Assembly: GCF_000247475.1 (NCBI RefSeq)
Contig: NZ_AHZC01000099.1
Coordinates: 1 to 54,223, forward strand
Reading direction: 5' to 3'
Source: Rhizobium sp. PDO1-076
GTDB taxonomy: Bacteria; Pseudomonadota; Alphaproteobacteria; Rhizobiales; Rhizobiaceae
DNA: 54,223 bases
Positions 33,570 to 41,447 of this stretch are shown here, one piece after another (the first letter of the stretch is position 1; the number at the start of each line of letters is the position of its first letter). The notes under the pieces were generated by a model. The model was not told where the DNA came from, made no database searches, and worked only from the letters and a program-made list of their open reading frames with translations. Both the position numbers and the translations under genes were made by a program.

Positions 33570-33758
33570 ATGGAGCTGCAGGTGGTGGAATACGGCGGGG
33601 TCCCCGTCGGTATCGCAGTGCCCCATGAGAACCGTCTGCGTTTCATCGCGGTGAAGTTCCATGTGATCGAGCTGGACAATCGGCTCTACGAAAGTCCCGC
33701 GGAGTTGCGGGCGGCCATTGGCAGGCATGTCGTGAACGGGTCCGGTCTGGCGGCTTGA
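33570..33758 (+). CDS. Small protein of unknown function
   Basis: 62-residue protein starting MELQVVEYGGVPVGIAVPHE. It has alternating hydrophobic residues that would suit a small beta-rich fold (LRFIAVKFHVIELDNRLY) and a short C-terminal helix (SPAELRAAIGRHV). I do not recognise it. The coding signal is reasonable: GGAG box 10 bases upstream, start ATG at 33570 (a longer start at 33555 is possible), codon use like its neighbours, and a regulon element immediately upstream. It is the only plus-strand gene between 13.5 and 46.2 kb. A role as a small accessory or regulatory protein is possible but unproven. Confidence 0.55.
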   Translation: MELQVVEYGGVPVGIAVPHENRLRFIAVKFHVIELDNRLYESPAELRAAIGRHVVNGSGLAA

Positions 33759-33879
33759 ATGGCGACAAAGAGCTACGGCCCTTTTCGCGGAGATACTGGT
33801 CCAGTCTCGTCTTCGTCCGAAACTTTCGGGTGGGCCTGATCTTCCACCTTAACCATCTGCCACGAGCAGGACGATTACC

Positions 33880-34758
33880 TTAGTCGCGCGGCGACAGATT
33901 TGCCCATGGAACGAAGCGACGTTCAGCCCAGCGCGCCACCCATTCCAGAGCAAAGGCGACGATTGCGATCACCACGATGCCGGCGATCACGATATCCGTT
34001 ACGAGAAATTGGGCTGCGGACTGGATCATGAAGCCAAGTCCTTGTGAGGCTGCCACGAGCTCTGCCGCAACCAAGGTCGACCACCCGGTTCCAAGCGCAA
34101 TCCGCAGCCCGGTCAGGATGGACGGGATCGTGGCCGGGACGACGACACGACCCAGGACTTGCGATCTACTTGCTCCAAACGAGCGGGCGGCATTGATGAA
34201 ATCGACTGGCACTGACCGTACGCCGGCACTGGTCGAGAGAATGATCGGCGGAAGCATCGACAGGGCGATGACGGTGATCTTGGATGCTTCACCAATGCCG
34301 ACCCAGATGATGATCAATGGCAGATAGGCAAGCGGCGGGAGCGGGCGAAGGAATTCGACGATGGGATCCAGCACGCCGCGCCCGATCCGGCTCGTGGCTA
34401 TCACCAGGCCGGCCGGAACACCGATCAGAACCGAGATCCCAAGGCCGCCCAGCACACGTGTGAGGCTGGCCACGAGGTGTTCCAGCAGTGTGGAGTCGAC
34501 GAAGCCGACTGAAATGAGAGACCAGAATGACGTTGCGACGACAACGGGGGAGGGTAGGAAGACAGGCGAGACCGCTCCATAGGCAGAGGCAAGCCACCAG
34601 CCTGCAAGCAGACTGAGGCCTGTGATCAGCGAGTAAACAAACGTCGGTATCCGATAGGCGGGCCGTTCGGCCGGCTGCTTCATCTCGTTGGTTCTCGCTG
34701 ACGCGGTGTGCCCGTCAACATCGCGGCCAGGCTGCTCGATCTCGGAAATCAGTGTCAT
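33880..34758 (-). CDS. tauC: TauC-type ABC transporter permease
   Basis: 292-residue inner-membrane permease of the taurine/sulfonate/nitrate family. A polar N terminus of about 35 residues precedes six helices, and the EAA loop reads FINAARSFGASRSQVLGRVVVPATIP. Features shared with TauC/SsuC include SVLIGVPAGLVIA, EFLRPLPPLAYLPLIIIW and TGWSTLVAAELVAA. The start overlaps the ATPase gene stop by 4 bases. Assignment to taurine rather than alkanesulfonate rests mainly on the TauA-like partner. Confidence 0.88.
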   Translation of the reverse strand: MTLISEIEQPGRDVDGHTASARTNEMKQPAERPAYRIPTFVYSLITGLSLLAGWWLASAYGAVSPVFLPSPVVVATSFWSLISVGFVDSTLLEHLVASLTRVLGGLGISVLIGVPAGLVIATSRIGRGVLDPIVEFLRPLPPLAYLPLIIIWVGIGEASKITVIALSMLPPIILSTSAGVRSVPVDFINAARSFGASRSQVLGRVVVPATIPSILTGLRIALGTGWSTLVAAELVAASQGLGFMIQSAAQFLVTDIVIAGIVVIAIVAFALEWVARWAERRFVPWANLSPRD

Positions 34759-35558
34759 GCTGCCAACTCCTTGGGCGACGTCTCATGGATCAACGTTGTC
34801 AGGCCATCATGCATGCTGCGGAACAGCGGTGATTGCCGCACCCGGCGTGCATCCGCACCAGCGAGGATTTCCGCTCCGAAACCGCTCTCCAGGATGGTTC
34901 CGATCCGGCCTGGATCGGGATGAAGAACGACGATGCGGGTGGCAAGCAGAAGGGCTTCGTCGATGCTGTGCGTGATCAACAAGGTGCCGGCTTTGCTCTC
35001 CTGCCAGATGTTCAGGAGGAAAAGCTGCAGCTTCGAGCGCGTCAACGCATCGAGTGCGCCCAGCGGTTCGTCCAGCAAAAGGAAGCGGGGATTGGCTGCC
35101 AATGCCCTGGCAATGCCGACACGCTGGCGCATGCCTCCTGACAGTTCCCATATCTGGCGGTCACCAGCATCGGACAAGCCGACGCGGTTCAGCAGGTCGT
35201 TTGCAATCTGCCGCCGTTCCTTCTGCCCGACACCCTTCAGGGCCAAAGGGAAGGCCACGTTGTCGCGGGCGTTCAGCCACGGATAGAGCGCATCGTCCTG
35301 GAAGACGACGGCGCGTTCGGCGCCCGGGCCTGTTATCGGCTGCCCGTCGACAAGCACTGCGCCTGACGTCGGGCGCTGGAAGCCCGCAGCCAGATTGAGG
35401 AGGCTTGTCTTGCCAGAGCCGGAGCGTCCGATGATGACGACAAACTCGCCGCTCGATACCGAGAGGCTGATCCGGTCGAGCACGAGCAGTTCGGGGTCAG
35501 AACCGCGACGTCCCGGATAGGCGAGGCTGGTGTTGTCGAACGCAAGTTGGCTGGTCAT
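34755..35558 (-). CDS. tauB: TauB-type ABC transporter ATPase
   Basis: 267-residue cytoplasmic ATPase. Walker A GRSGSGKT at 44-51, Q-loop FQDDALYPWLNARDNVAF, signature LSGGMRQRVGIARAL, Walker B FLLLDEPLGALD and switch histidine in THSIDEAL. The DDALYPW Q-loop and MRQR signature fit the TauB/SsuB group. The ATG at 35558 is preferred; the frame remains open to 35666 but that runs through the hairpin after tauA. Overlaps tauC by 4 bases. Confidence 0.9.
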   Translation of the reverse strand: MTSQLAFDNTSLAYPGRRGSDPELLVLDRISLSVSSGEFVVIIGRSGSGKTSLLNLAAGFQRPTSGAVLVDGQPITGPGAERAVVFQDDALYPWLNARDNVAFPLALKGVGQKERRQIANDLLNRVGLSDAGDRQIWELSGGMRQRVGIARALAANPRFLLLDEPLGALDALTRSKLQLFLLNIWQESKAGTLLITHSIDEALLLATRIVVLHPDPGRIGTILESGFGAEILAGADARRVRQSPLFRSMHDGLTTLIHETSPKELAA

Positions 35559-35584
35559 CGGAATTACCTTTGTGGAAGACAAAA

Positions 35585-35618
35585 CGGGCCGGCGCATGCA
35601 CTCTGCTGCGCCGACCCG
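35585..35618 (-). terminator. Hairpin between tauA and tauB
   Basis: CGGGCCGGCGCA (35585-35596) pairs with TGCGCCGACCCG (35607-35618), 12 pairs with one G-U, and is followed on the minus strand by TTTTGTC. It lies 15 bases after the tauA stop and 26 before the tauB start. It looks like an intrinsic but leaky terminator that would keep binding protein above the other subunits. Confidence 0.75.
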
Positions 35619-35632
35619 GTTGTTATTGGATG

Positions 35633-36646
35633 TCAGAAGGACAGCTTGGAGGCGTCGTTTACCCAACGGGGGGAGACATAGCCGCTATAGTCTGCGAGCG
35701 TGCCGGGGATCTTGCCCTGCTCCTTGAGGAATGCCGCCGTCGCAGCCACAGCCTTGACCGTGCCACCGCCCAGCAAGTCTGCACCGGCCTGTTCCTCCAG
35801 TGTCGGGAAGACATAACCCTTCAGGAGAGCCGGTACCTCGTCCTGCTTCGCGCCTGTCAATCGGGCAATCTTCTCTGCTTCCGCTGAGGTGGCGTTCCAG
35901 GCGTCAGGGTTGGCGCGATAGGCTGCCGTCGCATCGCCTGTGACCTTGACGAAGGTCGCGACCAGATCGGGATGTGCTTCGGCGAAGGACTTGCTGACGA
36001 TCCAGGCGTCGAAGGTCGGGCCACCCCAGTTTGCCACGTCGGCAGAGGTCGCGAGAACGGTGCCGGACTTCTTGATTTCGGCCAGAACCGGATCCCAGAC
36101 ATAGGCGCCGTCGATGTCACCGCGCGACCATGCTGCTGCAATTTCCGGCGGACGCAGGTTGAGGATCTCCACCGACTTCGGATCGATGTTCCAGTGCTTC
36201 AGAGCCGTGAGAAGGCTGTAATGGGCCGTCGATACGAAGGGCGTGGCGATTTTCTTGCCGGCGAGTTCTTCCGGCTTGGAGATGTCGCGGACTGCGAGTG
36301 CTTCGGCTTCGCTGATCAGCCCAACCAGCGCGATGGTTTCGATCGGCAGCTCACGGCTGGCTGCGGCTGCGAGTGGCGACGAGCCGACATAGCCGATATC
36401 GAGCGCGCCGGAGGCGATCGCGGCGATGACATCGGCTCCACCGTCGAATTTCTGCCAGTTGATCTTCGCTTTCGTGGCGGCCTCATACGTGCCATCAGCC
36501 TGGGGAACGCGAGAGGGTTCGACGATCGGCTGGTAGCCGATATTGATCGTCACATCCGAGCTCCAGGCACTGGTAACGGCAAACGATGCCGTCAGAGCGG
36601 AAGCTGCGGCCAGAATGGTGAAGTTGCGGCGTGAAATGCTTGTCAT
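35633..36646 (-). CDS. tauA: TauA-type periplasmic sulfonate-binding protein
   Basis: 337-residue exported protein. The leader has SRRNFTI (twin-arginine-like) and ends near WSS-DVT. The mature part closely follows TauA: VTINIGYQPIVEPSRVPQAD, WQKFDGGADVIAAIASG, DIGYVGSSPLAAAAS, GAYVWDPVLAEIKKSGTVL and a C terminus of the FLKEQGKIPGTLADYSGYVS kind. It binds taurine or a similar sulfonate and feeds TauBC. No tauD (TfdA-family taurine dioxygenase) is in the window, so the sulfonate would be handled by one of the flavin monooxygenases here or by enzymes elsewhere. A TCTA-N9-TAGA-like element lies 49 bases upstream. Confidence 0.9.
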   Translation of the reverse strand: MTSISRRNFTILAAASALTASFAVTSAWSSDVTINIGYQPIVEPSRVPQADGTYEAATKAKINWQKFDGGADVIAAIASGALDIGYVGSSPLAAAASRELPIETIALVGLISEAEALAVRDISKPEELAGKKIATPFVSTAHYSLLTALKHWNIDPKSVEILNLRPPEIAAAWSRGDIDGAYVWDPVLAEIKKSGTVLATSADVANWGGPTFDAWIVSKSFAEAHPDLVATFVKVTGDATAAYRANPDAWNATSAEAEKIARLTGAKQDEVPALLKGYVFPTLEEQAGADLLGGGTVKAVAATAAFLKEQGKIPGTLADYSGYVSPRWVNDASKLSF

Positions 36647-36694
36647 GATGTCCTCTCCTCGACAGGTTGATCTCATGACATTCAATTTATTGAG

Positions 36695-36711
36695 TTTATA
36701 AATTTAGTAGA
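36695..36711 (-). promoter_or_regulatory. Candidate operator, TCTA-N9-TAGA-like (site 7)
   Basis: TTTATAAATTTAGTAGA, one base off the pattern, 49 bases upstream of the tauA start. A CAATTTATTGAG near-palindrome lies just beside it on the tauA side. Confidence 0.55.
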
Positions 36712-36841
36712 GATACGGTCGATCAAATCGGATCACCCGGGCGAGAGTCCTTTCTAATTTGCACGCCAATCGGAGCATCAGAATCTCCTCTGTGCCCTCA
36801 ACCTGCAGGCCCGCCGCCTGCGTGAGCGACGGGCAAACCTG

Positions 36842-37495
36842 TCAGCGCCGTTCAAGCGCTGTGACGATCCGGTCGCCAGCCCACTGGATTAGGCTCACCA
36901 ACACAATGAGGACGATGACTACGGCAATCATCACGGTCGTTTCAAAGCGTTGATAGCCATATCGGATGGCAAGGTCGCCGAGGCCGCCCGCGCCAATCGC
37001 GCCTGACATGGCCGAGGCGCCAACCAGCGTGACCAGGGTCACCGTGAAACCCGCGACGAGGCCTGGCAGCGCTTCGGGCACAAGGACTTCACGCAGGATC
37101 GTCCACCGATTGCCGCCCATGGCGCGGACCGCATCGATGAGCCCCCGGTCCACCTCACGCAAGGACACTTCGGCAATCCGGGCATAGTAGGGGGTTGCCG
37201 CGATCGCGAGCGGCACGATCGCCGCCCAGGTTCCGAGTGCCGTGCCGACGATCAACCGCGTTACCGGGATCAGGGCCACCAGAAGAATAATGAAGGGGAC
37301 CGACCGGAAACCGTTGACGACCGAGCCGAGAGTTCGGTTGATCCACAGGTTTTCCGCAATCCCCCCTTTCGCTGTTGCAACCAGTGCCAGCCCGAGTGGC
37401 AGACCGGCGACGAAGGAGATCGCGCCGGATGCCAGTGTCATCAGGACGGTTTCCCATAGCGATTTGATCAGCAGTTCAAACAGGATTGGTGACAT
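36842..37495 (-). CDS. metI: MetI, methionine-type ABC transporter permease, copy 1
   Basis: 217-residue permease with five helices. The MetI family markers are visible: LIKSLWETVLMTLASG near the start, NGFRSVPFIILLVALIPVTRLIVGT in the middle, EVDRGLIDAVRAMGGN as the EAA loop and GLGDLAIRYGYQRF near the end. Starts at an ATG with GGAGGG upstream and overlaps metN by 20 bases. Partner of the MetN and MetQ genes encoded immediately upstream; last gene of its operon. Confidence 0.92.
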   Translation of the reverse strand: MSPILFELLIKSLWETVLMTLASGAISFVAGLPLGLALVATAKGGIAENLWINRTLGSVVNGFRSVPFIILLVALIPVTRLIVGTALGTWAAIVPLAIAATPYYARIAEVSLREVDRGLIDAVRAMGGNRWTILREVLVPEALPGLVAGFTVTLVTLVGASAMSGAIGAGGLGDLAIRYGYQRFETTVMIAVVIVLIVLVSLIQWAGDRIVTALERR

Positions 37496-38555
37496 GGCCG
37501 AGGCCCTCCAGGCGCGCACCTTGCGCCGTCAGTGTTGTTGTTACGCGCGAGACCAGGCCCGCCTGTGCCGGCACGGCGAGGAAGTAGCGGGCAACCGGGT
37601 TCGACTGGATGTGGTCGATACCTCCGTGGACGACACGGACACCGTCTGCAGCCAGAGAGGCGATTGCGGAGAGGGTCGGCTCAACAGCGGTGCCTGCGAC
37701 GTCGAGGCTGAGAATCGCATCGCTCCCCGCCTGCACCGGCTCGAGTTGTTCCGCAATGAATTGCGGCAGTTGCGGACGGCTTCCCTGGAGGAGGCTCTGG
37801 GTGATCTCGGCGCGGGGGTTGGAAAACACCCGCCAGACCGCATCCTCTTCGACGATACGGCCGTCTTCGATGACCGCGACACGGTCGGCCACTTCACGCA
37901 CGACATCCATTTCATGCGTAATGAGCACGATGGTCAGGCCGAGCTTGCGATTGATGTCGCGCAACAGGGCCAGGATCGATCGGGTCGTCTCGGGATCGAG
38001 TGCCGATGTTGCTTCGTCCGAAAGCAGCAGGGCGGGTTTGGCGGCGAGCGCCCGTGCAATGCCGACGCGCTGTTTCTGGCCGCCGGACAGCGAGGCGGGA
38101 TAGGCCCTTGCCTTGTCCGTCAGGCCCACGAGGTCAAGCAACTCGCGTGCCCGGGCGAGGCGCTCCACCCTGGAGACGCCCGCGATCTTGAGTGGCAGCG
38201 CGACGTTCTCTTCGACCGTCTTGGCGGACAACAGGTTGAAATGCTGAAAGATCATTCCGATTCGACGCCGGAGTGGCTGGAGATCAGCCTCGGAGAGTGC
38301 CGCAATATCCGTGCCCTCGATCCGGATCGAGCCACGATCCGGTCTCTCAAGGCCGTTGAGGCACCGGATCAACGTCGATTTTCCTGCGCCGCTGCGGCCG
38401 ATGATACCAAGGACTTCGCCCTTGGCGACGGTCAGCGAAATGCCGTCGAGAGCCTGGACGTCGCCAAAGCGACGGCTGATGTCGACGAGTTCGATGACAT
38501 CAGGATTTGTTGTCGTGTCTGGGGCGGGCCTCGGCCCCCGTGTATGAATGCTCAT
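37476..38555 (-). CDS. metN: MetN, methionine-type ABC transporter ATPase, copy 1
   Basis: 359-residue ATPase: Walker A GRSGAGKS at 53-60, Q-loop MIFQHFNLLSAKTVEENV, signature LSGGQKQRVGIARAL, Walker B ALLLSDEATSALD. The last 90 or so residues form the C-terminal NIL/ACT-like domain that lets MetN sense methionine and inhibit transport (trans-inhibition), so import is probably feedback controlled. The ATG at 38555 is chosen; the frame is open further up but without family sequence. A 10-bp hairpin lies between metQ and this gene. Confidence 0.93.
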   Translation of the reverse strand: MSIHTRGPRPAPDTTTNPDVIELVDISRRFGDVQALDGISLTVAKGEVLGIIGRSGAGKSTLIRCLNGLERPDRGSIRIEGTDIAALSEADLQPLRRRIGMIFQHFNLLSAKTVEENVALPLKIAGVSRVERLARARELLDLVGLTDKARAYPASLSGGQKQRVGIARALAAKPALLLSDEATSALDPETTRSILALLRDINRKLGLTIVLITHEMDVVREVADRVAVIEDGRIVEEDAVWRVFSNPRAEITQSLLQGSRPQLPQFIAEQLEPVQAGSDAILSLDVAGTAVEPTLSAIASLAADGVRVVHGGIDHIQSNPVARYFLAVPAQAGLVSRVTTTLTAQGARLEGLGHVTNPV

Positions 38556-38575
38556 GCTTCGCTCCGAAAACAGCG

Positions 38576-38606
38576 ACGAGGCGGCAGGAAAGACCAGCCG
38601 CCTCGT
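38576..38606 (-). terminator. Hairpin between metQ and metN (copy 1)
   Basis: ACGAGGCGGC (38576-38585) pairs perfectly with GCCGCCTCGT (38597-38606), an 11-base loop between. It lies 20 bases after the metQ stop and 20 before the metN start. No strong T run follows, so it is more likely an mRNA-stabilising or partial termination element than a full stop. Confidence 0.6.
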
Positions 38607-38626
38607 GAAGGAATGTTCTGTCAGGG

Positions 38627-39457
38627 TTAGTAGGCAACGAGGCCCGTGCCTTTGTAGACCTTCTCGAAGACCGCGCGGACGTTCTCGTTCTGGTAAGATG
38701 CGACGAGCGTCTTCACCCATTCGTCGTTCTCTGTGCCTTCCTTGACCGCGATGAAGTTGCGGTAAGGGTTGTCGGCGGTGGGTTCCTGAGCGATGCGCTC
38801 GGCCGGCGACAGGCCTGCCTTCAATGCCCAGTCGGTATTGACCACGGCGGCGTCGAGGTCGTCGATCGAACGGCCGACGATGCCAGCGTCAAGTTCCTTG
38901 ATCTCGATATTCTTCGGGTTTTCCGCGATGTCTGCAATGGTGGCCAGAATGCCGGTTCCGTCCTTCAACTTGATCAGGCCTTCGTTCTGCAGCACGCGCA
39001 GGGCACGGCCTTCGTTCGATGGATCGTTGGGAACGCCGATCGTTGCGCCTTCAGCAATCTCGGCGACGGACTTGGCCTTCTTGGAATAAAGGCCGATCGG
39101 CCAGACGCCGGTGAAGCCGACGGCTTTGATCTTGTAGCCATGCTGCTTGATCTGATTGTCGAGATAGGGCTGGTGCTGGAATGCGTTGGCGTCGATATCG
39201 CCGCGCTCAAGCGCTTCGTTCGGCTGGGTATAATCGTTGAAGACGACGGTCTCGATCTTCAGACCGTGCTTGGCGCCCTCTTCCTGTACAGCGCGCCAGA
39301 CGTCCTCGTCCTCGCCGCTGATGATGCCGACCTTGATTTCATTGTCCTCGGCAAAGGAGGGAAGCGGTGCGGCAAAGGTCGCGACGGCTGCTGCGAGCGC
39401 TGCTCCAAGCGTCAGGCGGCGGGTGAACGAGAAGGTGTTTCCGAGAGTGTTTTTCAT
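38627..39457 (-). CDS. metQ: MetQ/NlpA-family substrate-binding protein, copy 1
   Basis: 276-residue exported binding protein. A signal peptide of about 34 residues (TRRLTLGAALAAAVATFA, cleavage near SFA-EDN) lacks the lipobox cysteine of E. coli MetQ, so it is a free periplasmic protein. Mature landmarks: IKVGIISGEDEDVWRAVQEE, DYTQPNEALERGDIDANAFQHQPYLDNQ, GATIGVPNDPSNEGRALRVLQ. The GDIDANAFQH stretch is the hallmark of methionine-type NlpA proteins. Ligand may be methionine, methionine sulfoxide or a derivative. Start chosen at the ATG 39457, which begins the leader; upstream reading frame is non-coding. Confidence 0.92.
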   Translation of the reverse strand: MKNTLGNTFSFTRRLTLGAALAAAVATFAAPLPSFAEDNEIKVGIISGEDEDVWRAVQEEGAKHGLKIETVVFNDYTQPNEALERGDIDANAFQHQPYLDNQIKQHGYKIKAVGFTGVWPIGLYSKKAKSVAEIAEGATIGVPNDPSNEGRALRVLQNEGLIKLKDGTGILATIADIAENPKNIEIKELDAGIVGRSIDDLDAAVVNTDWALKAGLSPAERIAQEPTADNPYRNFIAVKEGTENDEWVKTLVASYQNENVRAVFEKVYKGTGLVAY

Positions 39458-39623
39458 CTGTTTTTCCTGATGTTGTCCAATTTGGGAAGACAGCACGCAG
39501 GATGTCGAAATCGAGGTGGTTTGACCAAGTACGGTCGACTTTTGTTTCGGGCTCAGACGAAAAACATTTTGGCCATCGAGACCGCCTGCGAAAATATAAT
39601 CCATAAAAATACTATACAAACAT
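39458..39623 (-). promoter_or_regulatory. Presumed promoter region of the metQNI (copy 1) operon
   Basis: 166 bases between the metQ start and the terminator of the dioxygenase operon. An AT-rich patch (TCCATAAAAATACTATA at 39600-39616) partly resembles the regulon element but has one mismatch in each half and also forms the tail of the neighbouring terminator, so I do not count it as a site. No clear -35/-10 pair was identified. Confidence 0.35.
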
Positions 39624-39659
39624 GTCCCGAAGGCGCCAACGATTTGGCGCCTTCGGGAC
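39624..39659 (-). terminator. Strong terminator hairpin after the metNIQ-2/dioxygenase operon
   Basis: A perfect 16-bp stem: GTCCCGAAGGCGCCAA (39624-39639) and TTGGCGCCTTCGGGAC (39644-39659) with a CGAT loop, followed on the minus strand by a T-rich tail (TGTTTGTATAGTATTTTTAT). It starts 7 bases after the stop of the dioxygenase gene. It separates two met operons. Confidence 0.9.
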
Positions 39660-39666
39660 AGGGCTC

Positions 39667-40719
39667 TCAATAGGCCGAGGGCACCGCATTGCGATCTTCG
39701 GGCGTCAGAAGATCTGCGTGATGGGCGCGTGCGACGTCCGGATGCGAGCGCAGGCGGCTTTTCAGGTGGTTCTGCCCGACTTCGCGGAAGATCGGGTTGA
39801 GCGGATCAACCGATACGCCGCGTTCCTTGCGCTTGAGGTTTTCCGGAAGCTCGATGACAGGAATTGTGGCGTCATACCGTGAGCCGAGGAAGAAGGCGAC
39901 AGAGAAGCGTTCTGTGCCGGCCGGCGGTGCCACCACGTCATGAACATCTGCGCGGACGAAGCCATTGGTCGCCAGCTCCAGCAATTCGCCGGTGTTGATG
40001 ACAAAGGTGCCGGGTACGGGCGGGGCCTGGAGCCAGACGCCGTCCTCTGTCTGGACGCGCAGGCCGGGAACGGTGTCCTGCAGAAGCACGGTAACGAATC
40101 CGCCATCCTTGTGGGCGCCCACGCCCTGGTCGGTCTCGGCCACTTCGCGGCCGGGATAACGGATGATCTTCAGAAGCTGCGAAGGCTGCGGCTCGTAGAT
40201 TTCAGCAAAGACATCCTCCGGCTGGCCGAGTGCAACCGCGATCGCCTGCAACACTTCGATGCCGATGCGTGTGACTTCGGCCTGATAGGCGAGCAGCAGG
40301 GGCTTCAGCTCCGGGATCGCCTCCGGCCACTGGTTGGGACCGAACAGACGTTTCCAGGCGGGGGTATCCGGGCCGATTTCGACCGGTTCGCCTTCGGTGT
40401 TCACGTCCAACTGTTCGCGCCAGTCCTGCTGTCCTCGCGTCCGCTCGTAGCCTGCGCGGTTATAGCCGCGGAAATGCGGCGACTTGACCATCTCGATCTT
40501 CAGTTTCTCGTCCAGCGGCAGGGCGAAGAAGCGCTTCGCAGTGGCAACCACATCGGTGATCAGCTTGGGATCGACGCCGTGTCCTGTAAGATAGAAGAAG
40601 CCGTGATCGTGGAGGATCGTCTTCAGTTCCTCGATGAAGGCCTTGCGCTCGTCCGCAGACCCGTGAAAGCGCGAGATGTCCACGAAGGGCAGTTGCGCGG
40701 TGATGTTCTGGATCGTCAT
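39667..40719 (-). CDS. 2-oxoglutarate/Fe(II)-dependent or isopenicillin-N-synthase-like dioxygenase
   Basis: 350-residue non-heme iron enzyme. The N-terminal DIOX_N part (LPFVDISRF, HGFFYLTGHGV) is followed by the jelly-roll core with facial triad His203-x-Asp205 (VGAHKDGG) and His260 (ADVHDVV), and Arg271 (RFSVAFF), the usual 2-oxoglutarate or substrate carboxylate anchor. Family: isopenicillin N synthase/flavonol synthase-like, unrelated to TauD. Lies 35 bases downstream of metI copy 2 and ends at a strong terminator, so it is the last gene of the aminotransferase-FAD oxidase-metQNI operon. It may oxidise the transported sulfur amino acid or its keto acid; substrate unproven. Confidence 0.82.
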   Translation of the reverse strand: MTIQNITAQLPFVDISRFHGSADERKAFIEELKTILHDHGFFYLTGHGVDPKLITDVVATAKRFFALPLDEKLKIEMVKSPHFRGYNRAGYERTRGQQDWREQLDVNTEGEPVEIGPDTPAWKRLFGPNQWPEAIPELKPLLLAYQAEVTRIGIEVLQAIAVALGQPEDVFAEIYEPQPSQLLKIIRYPGREVAETDQGVGAHKDGGFVTVLLQDTVPGLRVQTEDGVWLQAPPVPGTFVINTGELLELATNGFVRADVHDVVAPPAGTERFSVAFFLGSRYDATIPVIELPENLKRKERGVSVDPLNPIFREVGQNHLKSRLRSHPDVARAHHADLLTPEDRNAVPSAY

Positions 40720-40754
40720 GGAATACTCCTTGGTCGAATGTGAGCTGTTTGAAG

Positions 40755-41447
40755 TCAGGCCGCGCTGCGACTGCGAGCGATGCGGTGATTGACAAGGCGG
40801 GCTGCGTAGTCGCCGGCCATCTGCACCGATTGCACGATCACCACGAGAACGACCACGACCGCGATCATGACCTCAGGCATGAAGCGCTGGTAGCCGAAGC
40901 GGATGCCGAGATCGCCCAAGCCGCCGCCGCCGACAGTGCCCGCCATGGCGGAGTAACCGATCAGGCTGACGAGGGTGACGGTCTGTCCGGCGACGATACC
41001 GGGCAGGGCCTCCGGCAGAATGACCTTCAGGATGACCTGCAGCGGGGTCGCGCCCATGCTGAGCGCCGCCTCGATCAGGCTCTGGTCGACTTCCCGCATG
41101 GCCGCTTCCGCGAGCCGCGAAAAGAGCGGCGTGATGGCGACCGTCAGCGGCACGATTGCAGCAAAGGTGCCGACGGTCGTGCCGGCAATCAGTCGGGTGA
41201 AGGGGATGATGGCAACCATCAGGATGATGAAGGGTGTCGAGCGCACGAGGTTGACGACCGTGCCGATGACCCGGTTGAGAAGGGGACGCTCGAGAAACTG
41301 GCCAGGCGCCGTGACGACGAGCAGGATGCCGAGCGGCAGGCCGATCACCGTGGACAGAAGGGCGGCGACCGCCACCATGGTCAGCGTCTGCTTGAGCGAT
41401 TCAAGCAGTAGCGCGATGAGAGCCGGCGGAAACAGATCGAACAGCAT
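40755..41447 (-). CDS. metI: MetI, methionine-type ABC transporter permease, copy 2
   Basis: 230-residue permease with the same landmarks as copy 1: LLLESLKQTLTMVAVAALLS, NLVRSTPFIILMVAIIPFTRLIAGT, EVDQSLIEAALSMGAT as EAA loop and GLGDLGIRFGYQRF. The ATG at 41447 lies inside the end of metN (47-base overlap), giving tight translational coupling. The basic C-terminal tail (RLVNHRIARSRSAA) is longer than in copy 1. Confidence 0.92.
   Translation of the reverse strand: MLFDLFPPALIALLLESLKQTLTMVAVAALLSTVIGLPLGILLVVTAPGQFLERPLLNRVIGTVVNLVRSTPFIILMVAIIPFTRLIAGTTVGTFAAIVPLTVAITPLFSRLAEAAMREVDQSLIEAALSMGATPLQVILKVILPEALPGIVAGQTVTLVSLIGYSAMAGTVGGGGLGDLGIRFGYQRFMPEVMIAVVVVLVVIVQSVQMAGDYAARLVNHRIARSRSAA

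Noticed and set aside
39600..39616. Tenth copy of the TCTA-N9-TAGA element upstream of metQ copy 1
   Set aside because: One mismatch in each half, and it coincides with the T-rich tail of the strong terminator at 39624-39659.
39667..40719. Taurine dioxygenase (TauD) to go with tauABC
   Set aside because: The enzyme has the isopenicillin-N-synthase-type layout and lies in a different operon; TauD belongs to the TfdA family.
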